64,000 nucleotides of DNA, taken from positions 1,433,501 through 1,497,500 of the forward strand of contig OZ026836.1 of the NCBI GenBank assembly GCA_964023205.1. Direction: 5' to 3'. The notes under the pieces were generated by a model that saw only the letters and a program-made list of their open reading frames with translations, made no database searches and had not been told where the DNA came from. The stretch is from Lutraria lutraria (taxonomy: Eukaryota > Mollusca > Bivalvia > Venerida > Mactridae). Within the stretch, counting starts at the first letter, position 1; each line of letters starts with the position of its first letter. The position numbers and the translations under genes were made by a program. This document shows positions 49,224 to 62,701 of this stretch, in pieces.

Positions 49224-51460
49224 GATAAACTTTAGGAAAATCAATTAGCTAATTTCTTTAAGTTATTTGATATATCTTAGATGAAATAATGGTACTAAAA
49301 CGCTCACTTTATGAGGTGTTTGTGAAACACCAATTGCTCCCTAAAGAGCAATATTAATGGATAGTTGACCTTTGACCTATTGATAGACCTTATCAACTGG
49401 GGTTATCTATCTGTATTTGACCAACCTTCAAACCAAGTGAAGACCTAAGAGGCCAATACAGTCGAATTGGCCAGACAAGGTTTGATTAAAAACGAGCAAA
49501 AAAGACAGACATTAGCAATCCAGCAATATATACCCTCATTTCTTTGAAATGGGGGCATAACTAGAACTTTTAAAAAGAACCCTACAATTAGAAAAATATG
49601 ACAAAAATATAAATGAAAAACATTTCAATATCAAGACAATTTACCTAATAGAAATAACTGCTAGGTTCATAAGAATAAAGTTTTGTAACAATACTAGTAG
49701 AGAATAAAGCTCAGAAAAATCAACTACCTAAGTTTTTTTAAGTAATTTGATATATCTTAAGTTTAATAATGGTACTAAAACGCTCACTTAATGAGGTGAT
49801 TGTGAAACACCAATGCTCCCTAAAGAGCAAATGGATAGTTGACCTTTGACCTATTGATAGACCTTATCAACAGGGGTCATCTATCTGTATTTGACCAACC
49901 TTCAAACCAAGTGAAGACCTAAGAGGCCAATACAGTCGAATTGGCCAGACAAGGTTTTATTAAAAACGAGCAAAAAGACAGACATTAGCAATCCAGCAAT
50001 ATACACCCTCATTTCTTTGAAATGGGGGCATAACTAGAACTTTAAAAAAGAACCCTATACTTACAAAAATATAAATACAAATTATTCCAATTCAAGACAT
50101 TTTACCTAATAGAAATAACTATTGGAATAAGAAAAGTTTTGTAGAAATATTTAGGCAGTTGATTTTCCATAGCTTTATAAAATCTACAATTTAAGTTAAA
50201 ATAAGGGTACTAAAATGCTATCTTAATGAGGTGTTTGTAATTAAGAAATTAAAATCTAGAAAAATCCAAATCCACCTCCTAACTCCTAAAAAATGAAGCT
50301 ATTAAAATGGAACAAATTTTATTCAAGAGGTATTCTTTGTAGGTCAGAATTCAGTGTTTGTGAAGCAGTTAATGGAACCCCAACAACTATTTAAAGGCTT
50401 GTGTCATCTGCAAATAGATATACATTTGCCCTGACGTCAGAAACGATGTCATTGATCAATATCAAGAAAATGAGGGGCCAAAAATTGACTCCTGTGGAGT
50501 CCCATCTTTAATATCATTCCAATTTGTTTGTGCATTAGGCAGAACAACAGTTTGCTGATTATCTCTTAGAAGAGAACCAATTAAAAAGACTGTCAAAAAA
50601 TCCAAAATATTTGAGTCTGACCAGTAAAGCATGATGCAAAATATGGTCAAAAGCCTTGGTTATGTCGTACAATACAGCTTTGGAATCGACAGCCTCAGAG
50701 AAGAAGTTGTATAGATAAGCCAGTTGGTTAACTGTTGAGTCACAAGGTACAAAGCCTGATTTAAAGTAGAGTTAGAAGATCATTGTCACTAATGTGTATA
50801 AGTATGCCTGTGGACTACCCTTTGAAGAACTTTCCCTATGGTACAGAGTAGAGATATAGGTTGACAATTGCCAACATGAGAATGGCTTCAAGGAGTGACA
50901 AAAATGTCTTTCCATGAGCTAGGAAAAACTGAAGAGGACAGCAACTGGTCAAAAAGTCACACAGACAAGTGGACAGTTCAAATTTTATAATGTCCTCTAT
51001 CTTAGAGGTTGTAATTGTAATGTGGTCCAAGACAGGGCTGATGACATTCACATCATTTTGCAGAGTTTGAATACCTAATTATTCATCAAGAGGGGTTTGA
51101 TCCCGACAAATGTTATTCAGAAGGTCTGCTTTGGTGATTTCATCTTCCACAGTGTTATCACCATCATGCAGTGAAGCAAAGATGAACTCAATTTGGAGGA
51201 GATGAAATATTTGAGACAAGTTCACCATGATTTCTTTGAAGATGAAGAGGAAATAAGATTTTGTGCTAACAAATTTATTGTGGTTTAGTTTGCCCTTTCT
51301 TATTTCATCAACATATCGAGGGCTCAACGCAACAGTGTCTTAACTCATATTGAAATAAGAACAAGTTACGACAGTGTTGCGCTGAGCTCTCAATATGCAG
51401 TTTGGTTTCGAAGGCGTAAAAGTTAGTTAGGCAGTCAATCTTTCCTTAGCTTTATTTTCT
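49224..51460. repeat. u24: long (L) unit, delta type, with 11-bp deletion
   Basis: Length 2237 bp, with the RT relic at 50322-51327. One member of a short direct repeat (CAAAAATAT..) near 50065 is lost, which is the 11-bp shortfall. Delta marks are AAGGTTTTATTAAAA, AGGGTACTAAAA, TGACGTCA and CCTCAGAGAAG. Confidence 0.95.
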
Positions 51461-53709
51461 GATAAACTTTAGGAAAATCAATTAGCTAATTTCTTTAAGT
51501 TATTTGATATATCTTAGATGAAATAATGGTACTAAAACGCTCACTTTATGAGGTGTTTGTGAAACACCAATTGCTCCCTAAAGAGCAATATTAATGGATA
51601 GTTGACCTTTGACCTATTGATAGACCTTATCAACTGGGGTCATCTATCTGTATTTGACCAACCTTCAAACCAAGTGAAGACCTAAGAGGCCAATACAGTC
51701 GAATTGGCCAGACAAGGTTTGATTAAAAACGAGCAAAAAAGACAGACATTAGCAATCCAGCAATATATACCCTCATTTCTTTGAAATGGGGGCATAACTA
51801 GAACTTTTAAAAAGAACCCTACAATTAGAAAAATATGACAAAAATATAAATGAAAAACATTTCAATATCAAGACAATTTACCTAATAGAAATAACTGCTA
51901 GGTTCATAAGAATAAAGTTTTGTAACAATACTAGTAGAGAATAAAGCTCAGAAAAATCAACTACCTAAGTTTTTTTAAGTAATTTGATATATCTTAAGTT
52001 TAATAATGGTACTAAAACGCTCACTTAATGAGGTGATTGTGAAACACCAATGCTCCCTAAAGAGCAAATGGATAGTTGACCTTTGACCTATTGATAGACC
52101 TTATCAACAGGGGTCATCTATCTGTATTTGACCAACCTTCAAACCAAGTGAAGACCTAAGAGGCCAATACAGTCGAATTGGCCAGAGAAGGTTTGATTAA
52201 AAACGAGCAAAAAAGACAGACATTAGCAATCCAGCAATATACACCCTCATTTCTTTGAAATGGGGGCATAACTAGAACTTTAAAAAAGAACCCTATACTT
52301 ACAAAAATATGACAAAAATATAAATACAAATTATTCCAATTCAAGACATTTTACCTAATAGAAATAACTATTGGAATAAGAAAAGTTTTGTAGAAATATT
52401 TAGGCAGTTGATTTTCCATAGCTTTATAAAATCTACAATTTAAGTTAAAATAAGGGCACTAAAATGCTATCTTAATGAGGTGTTTGTAATTAAGAAATTA
52501 AAATCTAGAAAAATCCAAATCCACCTCCTAACTCCTAAAAAATGAAGCTATTAAAATGGAACAAATTTTATTCAAGAGGTATTCTTTGTAGGTCAGAATT
52601 CAGTGTTTGTGAAGCAGTTAATGGAACCCCAACAACTATTTAAAGGCTTGTGTCATCTGCAAATAGATATACATTTGCCCTGATGTCAGAAACGATGTCA
52701 TTGATCAATATCAAGAAAATGAGGGGCCAAAAATTGACTCCTGTGGAGTCCCATCTTTAATATCATTCCAATTTGTTTGTGCATTAGGCAGAACAACAGT
52801 TTGCTGATTATCTCTTAGAAGAGAACCAATTAAAAAGACTGTCAAAAAATCCAAAATATTTGAGTCTGACCAGTAAAGCATGATGCAAAATATGGTCAAA
52901 AGCCTTGGTTATGTCGCACAATACAGCTTTGGAATCGACAGCCTCAGTGAAGAAGTTGTATAGATAAGCCAGTTGGTTAACTGTTGAGTCACAAGGTACA
53001 AAGCCTGATTTAAAGTAGAGTTAGAAGATCATTGTCACTAATGTGTATAAGTATGCCTGTGGACTACCCTTTGAAGAACTTTCCCTATGGTACAGAGTAG
53101 AGATATAGGTTGACAATTGCCAACATGAGAATGGCTTCAAGGAGTGACAAAAATGTCTTTCCATGAGCTAGGAAAAACTGAAGAGGACAGCAACTGGTCA
53201 AAAAGTCACACAGACAAGTGGACAGTTCAAATTTTATAATGTCCTCTATCTTAGAGGTTGTAATTGTAATGTGGTCCAAGACAGGGCTGATGACATTCAC
53301 ATCATTTTGCAGAGTTTGAATACCTAATTATTCATCAAGAGGGGTTTGATCCCGACAAATGTTATTCAGAAGGTCTGCTTTGGTGATTTCATCTTCCACA
53401 GTGTTATCACCATCTTGCAGTGAAGCAAAGATGAACTCAATTTGGAGGAGATGAAATATTTGAGACTAGTTCACCATGATTTCTTAGAAGATGAAGAGGA
53501 AATGAGATTTTGTGCTAACAAATTTATTGTGGTTTAGTTTGCCCTTTCTTATTTCATCAACATATCGAGGGCTCAACGCAACAGTGTCTTAACTCATATT
53601 GAAATAAGAACAAGTTACGACAGTGTTGCGCTGAGCTCTCAATATGCAGTTTGGTTTCGAAGGCGTAAAAGTTAGTTAGGCAGTCAATCTTTCCTTAGCT
53701 TTATCGTCT
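51461..53709. repeat. u25: long (L) unit, gamma type
   Basis: Length 2249 bp, with the RT relic at 52571-53576. It repeats all gamma marks of u23, 4486 bp to its left. Confidence 0.95.
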
Positions 53710-55957
53710 GATAAACTTTAGGAAAATCAATTAGCTAATTTCTTTAAGTTATTTGATATATCTTAGATGAAATAATGGTACTAAAACGCTCACTTTATGA
53801 GGTGTTTGTGAAACACCAATTGCTCCCTAAAGAGCAATATTAATGGATAGTTGACCTTTGACCTATTGATAGACCTTATCAACTGGGGTCATCTATCTGT
53901 ATTTGACCAACCTTCAAACCAAGTGAAGACCTAAGAGGCCAATACAGTCGAATTGGCCAGACAAGGTTTGATTAAAAACGAGCAAAAAAGACAGACATTA
54001 GCAATCCAGCAATATATACCCTCATTTCTTTGAAATGGGGGCATAACTAGAACTTTTAAAAAGAACCCTACAATTAGAAAAATATGACAAAAATATAAAT
54101 GAAAAACATTTCAATATCAAGACAATTTACCTAATAGAAATAACTGCTAGGTTCATAAGAATAAAGTTTTGTAACAATACTAGTAGAGAATAAAGCTCAG
54201 AAAAATCAACTACCTAAGTTTTTTTAAGTAATTTGATATATCTTAAGTTTAATAATGGTACTAAAACGCTCACTTAATGAGGTGATTGTGAAACACCAAT
54301 GCTCCCTAAAGAGCAAATGGATAGTTGACCTTTGACCTATTGATAGACCTTATCAACAGGGGTCATCTATCTGTATTTGACCAACCTTCAAACCAAGTGA
54401 AGACCTAAGAGGCCAATACAGTCGAATTGGCCAGACAAGGTTTTATTAAAAACGAGCAAAAAGACAGACATTAGCAATCCAGCAATATACACCCTCATTT
54501 CTTTGAAATGGGGGCATAACTAGAACTTTAAAAAAGAACCCTATACTTACAAAAATATGACAAAAATATAAATACAAATTATTCCAATTCAAGACATTTT
54601 ACCTAATAGAAATAACTATTGGAATAAGAAAAGTTTTGTAGAAATATTTAGGCAGTTGATTTTCCATAGCTTTATAAAATCTACAATTTAAGTTAAAATA
54701 AGGGTACTAAAATGCTATCTTAATGAGGTGTTTGTAATTAAGAAATTAAAATCTAGAAAAATCCAAATCCACCTCCTAACTCCTAAAAAATGAAGCTATT
54801 AAAATGGAACAAATTTTATTCAAGAGGTATTCTTTGTAGGTCAGAATTCAGTGTTTGTGAAGCAGTTAATGGAACCCCAACAACTATTTAAAGGCTTGTG
54901 TCATCTGCAAATAGATATACATTTGCCCTGACGTCAGAAACGATGTCATTGATCAATATCAAGAAAATGAGGGGCCAAAAATTGACTCCTGTGGAGTCCC
55001 ATCTTTAATATCATTCCAATTTGTTTGTGCATTAGGCAGAACAACAGTTTGCTGATTATCTCTTAGAAGAGAACCAATTAAAAAGACTGTCAAAAAATCC
55101 AAAATATTTGAGTCTGACCAGTAAAGCATGATGCAAAATATGGTCAAAAGCCTTGGTTATGTCGTACAATACAGCTTTGGAATCGACAGCCTCAGAGAAG
55201 AAGTTGTATAGATAAGCCAGTTGGTTAACTGTTGAGTCACAAGGTACAAAGCCTGATTTAAAGTAGAGTTAGAAGATCATTGTCACTAATGTGTATAAGT
55301 ATGCCTGTGGACTACCCTTTGAAGAACTTTCCCTATGGTACAGAGTAGAGATATAGGTTGACAATTGCCAACATTAGAATGGCTTCAAGGAGTGACAAAA
55401 ATGTCTTTCCATGAGCTAGGAAAAACTGAAGAGGACAGCAACTGGTCAAAAAGTCACACAGACAAGTGGACAGTTCAAATTTTATAATGTCCTCTATCTT
55501 AGAGGTTGTAATTGTAATGTGGTCCAAGACAGGGCTGATGACATTCACATCATTTTGCAGAGTTTGAATACCTAATTATTCATCAAGAGGGGTTTGATCC
55601 CGACAAATGTTATTCAGAAGGTCTGCTTTGGTGATTTCATCTTCCACAGTGTTATCACCATCATGCAGTGAAGCAAAGATGAACTCAATTTGGAGGAGAT
55701 GAAATATTTGAGACAAGTTCACCATGATTTCTTTGAAGATGAAGAGGAAATAAGATTTTGTGCTAACAAATTTATTGTGGTTTAGTTTGCCCTTTCTTAT
55801 TTCATCAACATATCGAGGGCTCAACGCAACAGTGTCTTAACTCATATTGAAATAAGAACAAGTTACGACAGTGTTGCGCTGAGCTCTCAATATGCAGTTT
55901 GGTTTCGAAGGCGTAAAAGTTAGTTAGGCAGTCAATCTTTCCTTAGCTTTATTTTCT
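53710..55957. repeat. u26: long (L) unit, delta type
   Basis: Length 2248 bp, with the RT relic at 54819-55824. It is a delta unit without the 11-bp deletion of u24, and with ACATTAGAATGG as in u22 and u27. Confidence 0.95.
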
Positions 55958-58205
55958 GATAAACTTTAGGAAAATCAATTAGCTAATTTCTTTAAGTTAT
56001 TTGATATATCTTAGATGAAATAATGGTACTAAAACGCTCACTTTATGAGGTGTTTGTGAAACACCAATTGCTCCCTAAAGAGCAATATTAATGGATAGTT
56101 GACCTTTGACCTATTGATAGACCTTATCAACTGGGGTCATCTATCTGTATTTGACCAACCTTCAAACCAAGTGAAGACCTAAGAGGCCAATACAGTCGAA
56201 TTGGCCAGACAAGGTTTGATTAAAAACGAGCAAAAAAGACAGACATTAGCAATCCAGCAATATATACCCTCATTTCTTTGAAATGGGGGCATAACTAGAA
56301 CTTTTAAAAAGAACCCTACAATTAGAAAAATATGACAAAAATATAAATGAAAAACATTTCAATATCAAGACAATTTACCTAATAGAAATAACTGCTAGGT
56401 TCATAAGAATAAAGTTTTGTAACAATACTAGTAGAGAATAAAGCTCAGAAAAATCAACTACCTAAGTTTTTTTAAGTAATTTGATATATCTTAAGTTTAA
56501 TAATGGTACTAAAACGCTCACTTAATGAGGTGATTGTGAAACACCAATGCTCCCTAAAGAGCAAATGGATAGTTGACCTTTGACCTATTGATAGACCTTA
56601 TCAACAGGGGTCATCTATCTGTATTTGACCAACCTTCAAACCAAGTGAAGACCTAAGAGGCCAATACAGTCGAATTGGCCAGACAAGGTTTTATTAAAAA
56701 CGAGCAAAAAGACAGACATTAGCAATCCAGCAATATACACCCTCATTTCTTTGAAATGGGGGCATAACTAGAACTTTAAAAAAGAACCCTATACTTACAA
56801 AAATATGACAAAAATATAAATACAAATTATTCCAATTCAAGACATTTTACCTAATAGAAATAACTATTGGAATAAGAAAAGTTTTGTAGAAATATTTAGG
56901 CAGTTGATTTTCCATAGCTTTATAAAATCTACAATTTAAGTTAAAATAAGGGTACTAAAATGCTATCTTAATGAGGTGTTTGTAATTAAGAAATTAAAAT
57001 CTAGAAAAATCCAAATCCACCTCCTAACTCCTAAAAAATGAAGCTATTAAAATGGAACAAATTTTATTCAAGAGGTATTCTTTGTAGGTCAGAATTCAGT
57101 GTTTGTGAAGCAGTTAATGGAACCCCAACAACTATTTAAAGGCTTGTGTCATCTGCAAATAGATATACATTTGCCCTGACGTCAGAAACGATGTCATTGA
57201 TCAATATCAAGAAAATGAGGGGCCAAAAATTGACTCCTGTGGAGTCCCATCTTTAATATCATTCCAATTTGTTTGTGCATTAGGCAGAACAACAGTTTGC
57301 TGATTATCTCTTAGAAGAGAACCAATTAAAAAGACTGTCAAAAAATCCAAAATATTTGAGTCTGACCAGTAAAGCATGATGCAAAATATGGTCAAAAGCC
57401 TTGGTTATGTCGTACAATACAGCTTTGGAATCGACAGCCTCAGAGAAGAAGTTGTATAGATAAGCCAGTTGGTTAACTGTTGAGTCACAAGGTACAAAGC
57501 CTGATTTAAAGTAGAGTTAGAAGATCATTGTCACTAATGTGTATAAGTATGCCTGTGGACTACCCTTTGAAGAACTTTCCCTATGGTACAGAGTAGAGAT
57601 ATAGGTTGACAATTGCCAACATTAGAATGGCTTCAAGGAGTGACAAAAATGTCTTTCCATGAGCTAGGAAAAACTGAAGAGGACAGCAACTGGTCAAAAA
57701 GTCACACAGACAAGTGGACAGTTCAAATTTTATAATGTCCTCTATCTTAGAGGTTGTAATTGTAATGTGGTCCAAGACAGGGCTGATGACATTCACATCA
57801 TTTTGCAGAGTTTGAATACCTAATTATTCATCAGGAGGGGTTTGATCCCGACAAATGTTATTCAGAAGGTCTGCTTTGGTGATTTCATCTTCCACAGTGT
57901 TATCACCATCATGCAGTGAAGCAAAGATGAACTCAATTTGGAGGAGATGAAATATTTGAGACAAGTTCACCATGATTTCTTTGAAGATGAAGAGGAAATA
58001 AGATTTTGTGCTAACAAATTTATTGTGGTTTAGTTTGCCCTTTCTTATTTCATCAACATATCGAGGGCTCAACGCAACAGTGTCTTAACTCATATTGAAA
58101 TAAGAACAAGTTACGACAGTGTTGCGCTGAGCTCTCAATATGCAGTTTGGTTTCGAAGGCGTAAAAGTTAGTTAGGCAGTCAATCTTTCCTTAGCTTTAT
58201 TTTCT
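55958..58205. repeat. u27: long (L) unit, delta type
   Basis: Length 2248 bp, with the RT relic at 57067-58072. By eye it is almost the same as u26, its direct neighbour. A private L to P change (QTPPDE) lies at the start of the relic. Confidence 0.95.
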
Positions 58206-60457
58206 GATAAACATAAGGAAAATCAATTAGCTAATTTCTTTAAGTTATTTGATATATCTTAGATGAAATAATGGTACTAAAACGCTCACTTTATGAGGTG
58301 TTTGTGAAACACCAATTGCTCCCTAAAGAGCAATATTAATGGATAGTTGACCTTTGACCTATTGATAGACCTTATCAACTGGGGTCATCTATCTGTATTT
58401 GACCAACCTTCAAACCAAGTGAAGACCTAAGAGGCCAATACAGTCGAATTGGCCAGACAAGGTTTGATTAAAAACGAGCAAAAAAGACAGACATTAGCAA
58501 TCCAGCAATATATACCCTCATTTCTTTGAAATGGGGGCATAACTAGAACTTTTAAAAAGAACCCTACAATTAGAAAAATATGACAAAAATATAAATGAAA
58601 AACATTTCAATATCAAGACAATTTACCTAATAGAAATAACTGCTAGGTTCATAAGAATAAAGTTTTGTAACAATACTAGTAGAGAATAAAGCTCAGAAAA
58701 ATCAACTACCTAAGTTTTTTTAAGTAATTTGATATATCTTAAGTTTAATAATGGTACTAAAACGCTCACTTAATGAGGTGATTGTGAAACACCAATGCTC
58801 CCTAAAGAGCAAATGGATAGTTGACCTTTGACCTATTGATAGACCTTATCAACAGGGGTCATCTATCTGTATTTGACCAACCTTCAAACCAAGTGAAGAC
58901 CTAAGAGGCCAATACAGTCGAATTGGCCAGAGATGGTTTGATTAAAAACGAGCAAAAAAGACAGACATTAGCAATCCAGCAATATACACCCTCATTTCTT
59001 TGAAATGGGGGCATAACTAGAACTTTAAAAAAGAACCCTATACTTACAAAAATATGACAAAAATATAAATACAAATTATTCCAATTCAAGACATTTTACC
59101 TAATAGAAATAACTATTGGAATAAGAAAAGTTTTGTAGAAATATTTAGGCAGTTGATTTTCCATAGCTTTATAAAATCTACAATTTAAGTTAAAATAAGG
59201 GCACTAAAATGCTATCTTAATGAGGTGTTTGTAATTAAGAAATTAAAATCTAGAAAAATCCAAATCCACCTCCTAACTCCTAAAAAATGAAGCTATTAAA
59301 ATGGAACAAATTTTATTCAAGAGGTATTCTTTGTAGGTCAGAATTCAGTGTTTGTGAAGCAGTTAATGGAACCCCAACAACTATTTAAAGGCTTGTGTCA
59401 TCTGCAAATAGATATACATTTGCCCTGATGTCAGAAACGATGTCATTGATCAATATCAAGAAAATGAGGGGCCAAAAATTGACTCCTGTGGAGTCCCATC
59501 TTTAATATCATTCCAATTTGTTTGTGCATTAGGCAGAACAACAGTTTGCTGATTATCTCTTAGAAGAGAACCAATTAAAAAGACTGTCAAAAAATCCAAA
59601 ATATTTGAGTCTGACCAGTAAAGCATGATGCAAAATATGGTCAAAAGCCTTGGTTATGTCGCACAATACAGCTTTGGAATCGACAGCCTCAGTGAAGAAG
59701 TTGTATAGATAAGCCAGTTGGTTAACTGTTGAGTCACAAGGTACAAAGCCTGATTTAAAGTAGAGTTAGAAGATCATTGTCACTAATGTGTATAAGTATG
59801 CCTGTGGACTACCCCCCTTTGAAGAACTTTCCCTATGGTACAGAGTAGAGATATAGGTTGACAATTGCCAACATGAGAATGGCTTCAAGGAGTGACAAAA
59901 ATGTCTTTCCATGAGCTAGGAAAAACTGAAGAGGACAGCAACTGGTCAAAAAGTCACACAGACAAGTGGACAGTTCAAATTTTATAATGTCCTCTATCTT
60001 AGAGGTTGTAATTGTAATGTGGTCCAAGACAGGGCTGATGACATTCACATCATTTTGCAGAGTTTGAATACCTAATTATTCATCAAGAGGGGTTTGATCC
60101 CGACAAATGTTATTCAGAAGGTCTGCTTTGGTGATTTCATCTTCCACAGTGTTATCACCATCTTGCAGTGAAGCAAAGATGAACTCAATTTGGAGGAGAT
60201 GAAATATTTGAGACAAGTTCACCATGATTTCTTTGAAGATGAAGAGGAAATAAGATTTTGTGCTAACAAATTTATTGTGGTTTAGTTTGCCCTTTCTTAT
60301 TTCATCAACATATCGAGGGCTCAACGCAACAGTGTCTTAACTCATATTGAAATAAGAACAAGTTACGACAGTGTTGCGCTGAGCTCTCAATATGCAGTTT
60401 GGTTTCGAAGGCGTAAAAGTTAGTTAGGCAGTCAATCTTTCCTTAGCTTTATTTTCT
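58206..60457. repeat. u28: long (L) unit, gamma-like
   Basis: Length 2252 bp, with the RT relic at 59316-60324. It has an ATAAGG head despite being long. It carries the altered GCCAGAGATGG and three extra Cs in a C run near 59813, which shift the relic frame spacing by 3 bp. Confidence 0.95.
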
Positions 60458-62701
60458 GATAAACATAAGGAAAATCAATTAGCTAATTTCTTTAAGTTAT
60501 TTGATATATCTTAGATGAAATAATGGTACTAAAACGCTCATTTTATGAGGTGTTTGTGAAACACCAATTGCTCCCTAAAGAGCAAATGGATAGTTGACCT
60601 TTGACCTATTGATAGACCTTATCAACTGGGGTCATCTATCTGTATTTGACCAACCTTCAAACCAAGTGAAGACCTAAGAGGCCAATACAGTCGAATTGGC
60701 CAGACAAGGTTTGATTAAAAACGAGCAAAAAAGACAGACATTAGCAATCCAGCAATATATACCCTCATTTCTTTGAAATGGGGGCATAAATAGAACTTTT
60801 AAAAAGAACCCTACAATTAGAAATATATGACAAAAATATAAATGAAAAACATTTCAATATCAAGACAATTTACCTAATAGAAATAACTGCTAGGTTCATA
60901 AGAATAAAGTTTTGTAACAATACTAGTAGAGAATAAAGCTCAGAAAAATCAACTACCTAAGTTTTTTTAAGTAATTTGATATATCTTAAGTTTAATAATG
61001 GTACTAAAACGCTCACTTAATGAGGTGATTGTGAAACACCAATGCTCCCTAAAGAGCAAATGGATAGTTGACCTTTGACCTATTGATAGACCTTATCAAC
61101 AGGGGTCATCTATCTGTATTTGACCAACCTTCAAACCAAGTGAAGACCTAAGAGGCCAATACAGTCGAATTGGCCAGACAAGGTTTGATTAAAAACGAGC
61201 AAAAAAGACAGACATTAGCAATCCAGCAATATACACCCTCATTTCTTTGAAATGGGGGCATAACTAGAACTTTAAAAAAGAACCCTATACTTACAAAAAT
61301 ATGACAAAAATATAAATACAAATTATTCCAATTCAAGACATTTTACCTAATAGAAATAACTATTGGAATAAGAAAAGTTTTGTAGAAATATTTAGGCAGT
61401 TGATTTTCCTCAGCTTTATAAAATCTACAATTTAAGTTAAAATAAGGGCACTAAAATGCTATCTTAATGAGGTGTTTGTAATTAAGAAATTAAAATCTAG
61501 AAAAATCCAAATCCACCTCCTAACTCCTAAAAAATGAAGCTATTAAAATGGAACAAATTTTATTCAAGAGGTATTCTTTGTAGGTCAGAATTCAGTGTTT
61601 GTGAAGCAGTTAATGGAACCCCGACAACTATTTAAAGGCTTGTGTCATCTGCAAATAGATATACATTTGCCCTGATGTCAGAAACGATGTCATTGATCAA
61701 TATCAAGAAAATGAGGGGCCAAAAATTGACTCCTGTGGAGTCCCATCTTTAATATCATTCCAATTTGTTTGTGCATTAGGCAGAACAACAGTTTGCTGAT
61801 TATCTCTTAGAAGAGAACCAATTAAAAAGACTGTCAAAAAATCCAAAATATTTGAGTCTGACCAGTAAAGCATGATGCAAAATATGGTCAAAAGCCTTGG
61901 TTATGTCGCACAATACAGCTTTGGAATCGACAGCCTCAGTGAAGCAGTTGTATAGATAAGCCAGTTGGTTAACTGTTGAGTCACAAGGTACAAAGCCTGA
62001 TTTAAAGTAGAGTTAGAAGATCATTGTCACTAATGTGTATAAGTATGCCTGTGGACTACCCTTTGAAGAACTTTCCCTATGGTACAGAGTAGAGATATAG
62101 GTTGACAATTGCCAACATGAGAATGGCTTCAAGGAGTGACAAAAATGTCTTTCCATGAGCTAGGAAAAACTGAAGAGGACAGCAACTGGTCAAAAAGTCA
62201 CACAGACAAGTGGACAGTTCAAATTTTATAATGTCCTCTATCTTAGAGGTTGTAATTGTAATGTGGTCCAAGACAGGGCTGATGACATTCACATCATTTT
62301 GCAGAGTTTGAATACCTAATTATTCATCAAGAGGGGTTTGATCCCGACAAATGTTATTCAGAAGGTCTGCTTTGGTGATTTCATCTTCCACAGTGTTATC
62401 ACCATCATGCAGTGAAGCAAAGATGAACTCAATTTGGAGGAGATGAAATATTTGAGACTAGTTCACCATGATTTCTTTGACGATGAAGAGGAAATAAGAT
62501 TTTGTGCTAACAAATTTATTGTGGTTTAGTTTGCCCTTTCTTATTTCATCAGCATATCAAGGGCTCAACACGACAGTGTCTTAACTCATATTGAAATAAG
62601 AACAAGCTACGACAGTGTTGCACTGAGCCCTCAATATACAGTTTGGTTTCACAAGCGTAAAAGTTAGTTAGGCAGTCAATCTTTCCTTAGCTTTATTTTC
62701 T
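60458..62701. repeat. u29: last full unit, long (L)
   Basis: Length 2244 bp, with the RT relic at 61563-62568. The A copy lacks the TATTA segment found in other A copies (GAGCAAATGG near 60580). Point changes become denser from about 62455 towards its right end (GACTAGTTC, CATCAGCATATCAAGG, CACGACAGTG), and one adds a stop in the linker. Confidence 0.95.

Noticed and set aside
2965..61336. Recurring 62-codon minus-strand frames in subrepeat B (for example 2965-3153) as a multicopy small hydrophobic protein gene
   Set aside because: They begin at TTG, not ATG, have no recognisable domain and lie in a non-coding subrepeat. Conservation is explained by array homogenisation.
3520..62292. Recurring 62-, 71- and 82-codon minus-strand frames in the RT block as separate small genes
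   Set aside because: They start at TTG or GTG and are consecutive broken parts of one reverse-transcriptase relic. The RT wording continues across them only by changing frame.
2744..62701. rDNA, 5S or tRNA-type gene cluster
   Set aside because: No rRNA or tRNA core sequence or internal promoter boxes recognised in the unit.
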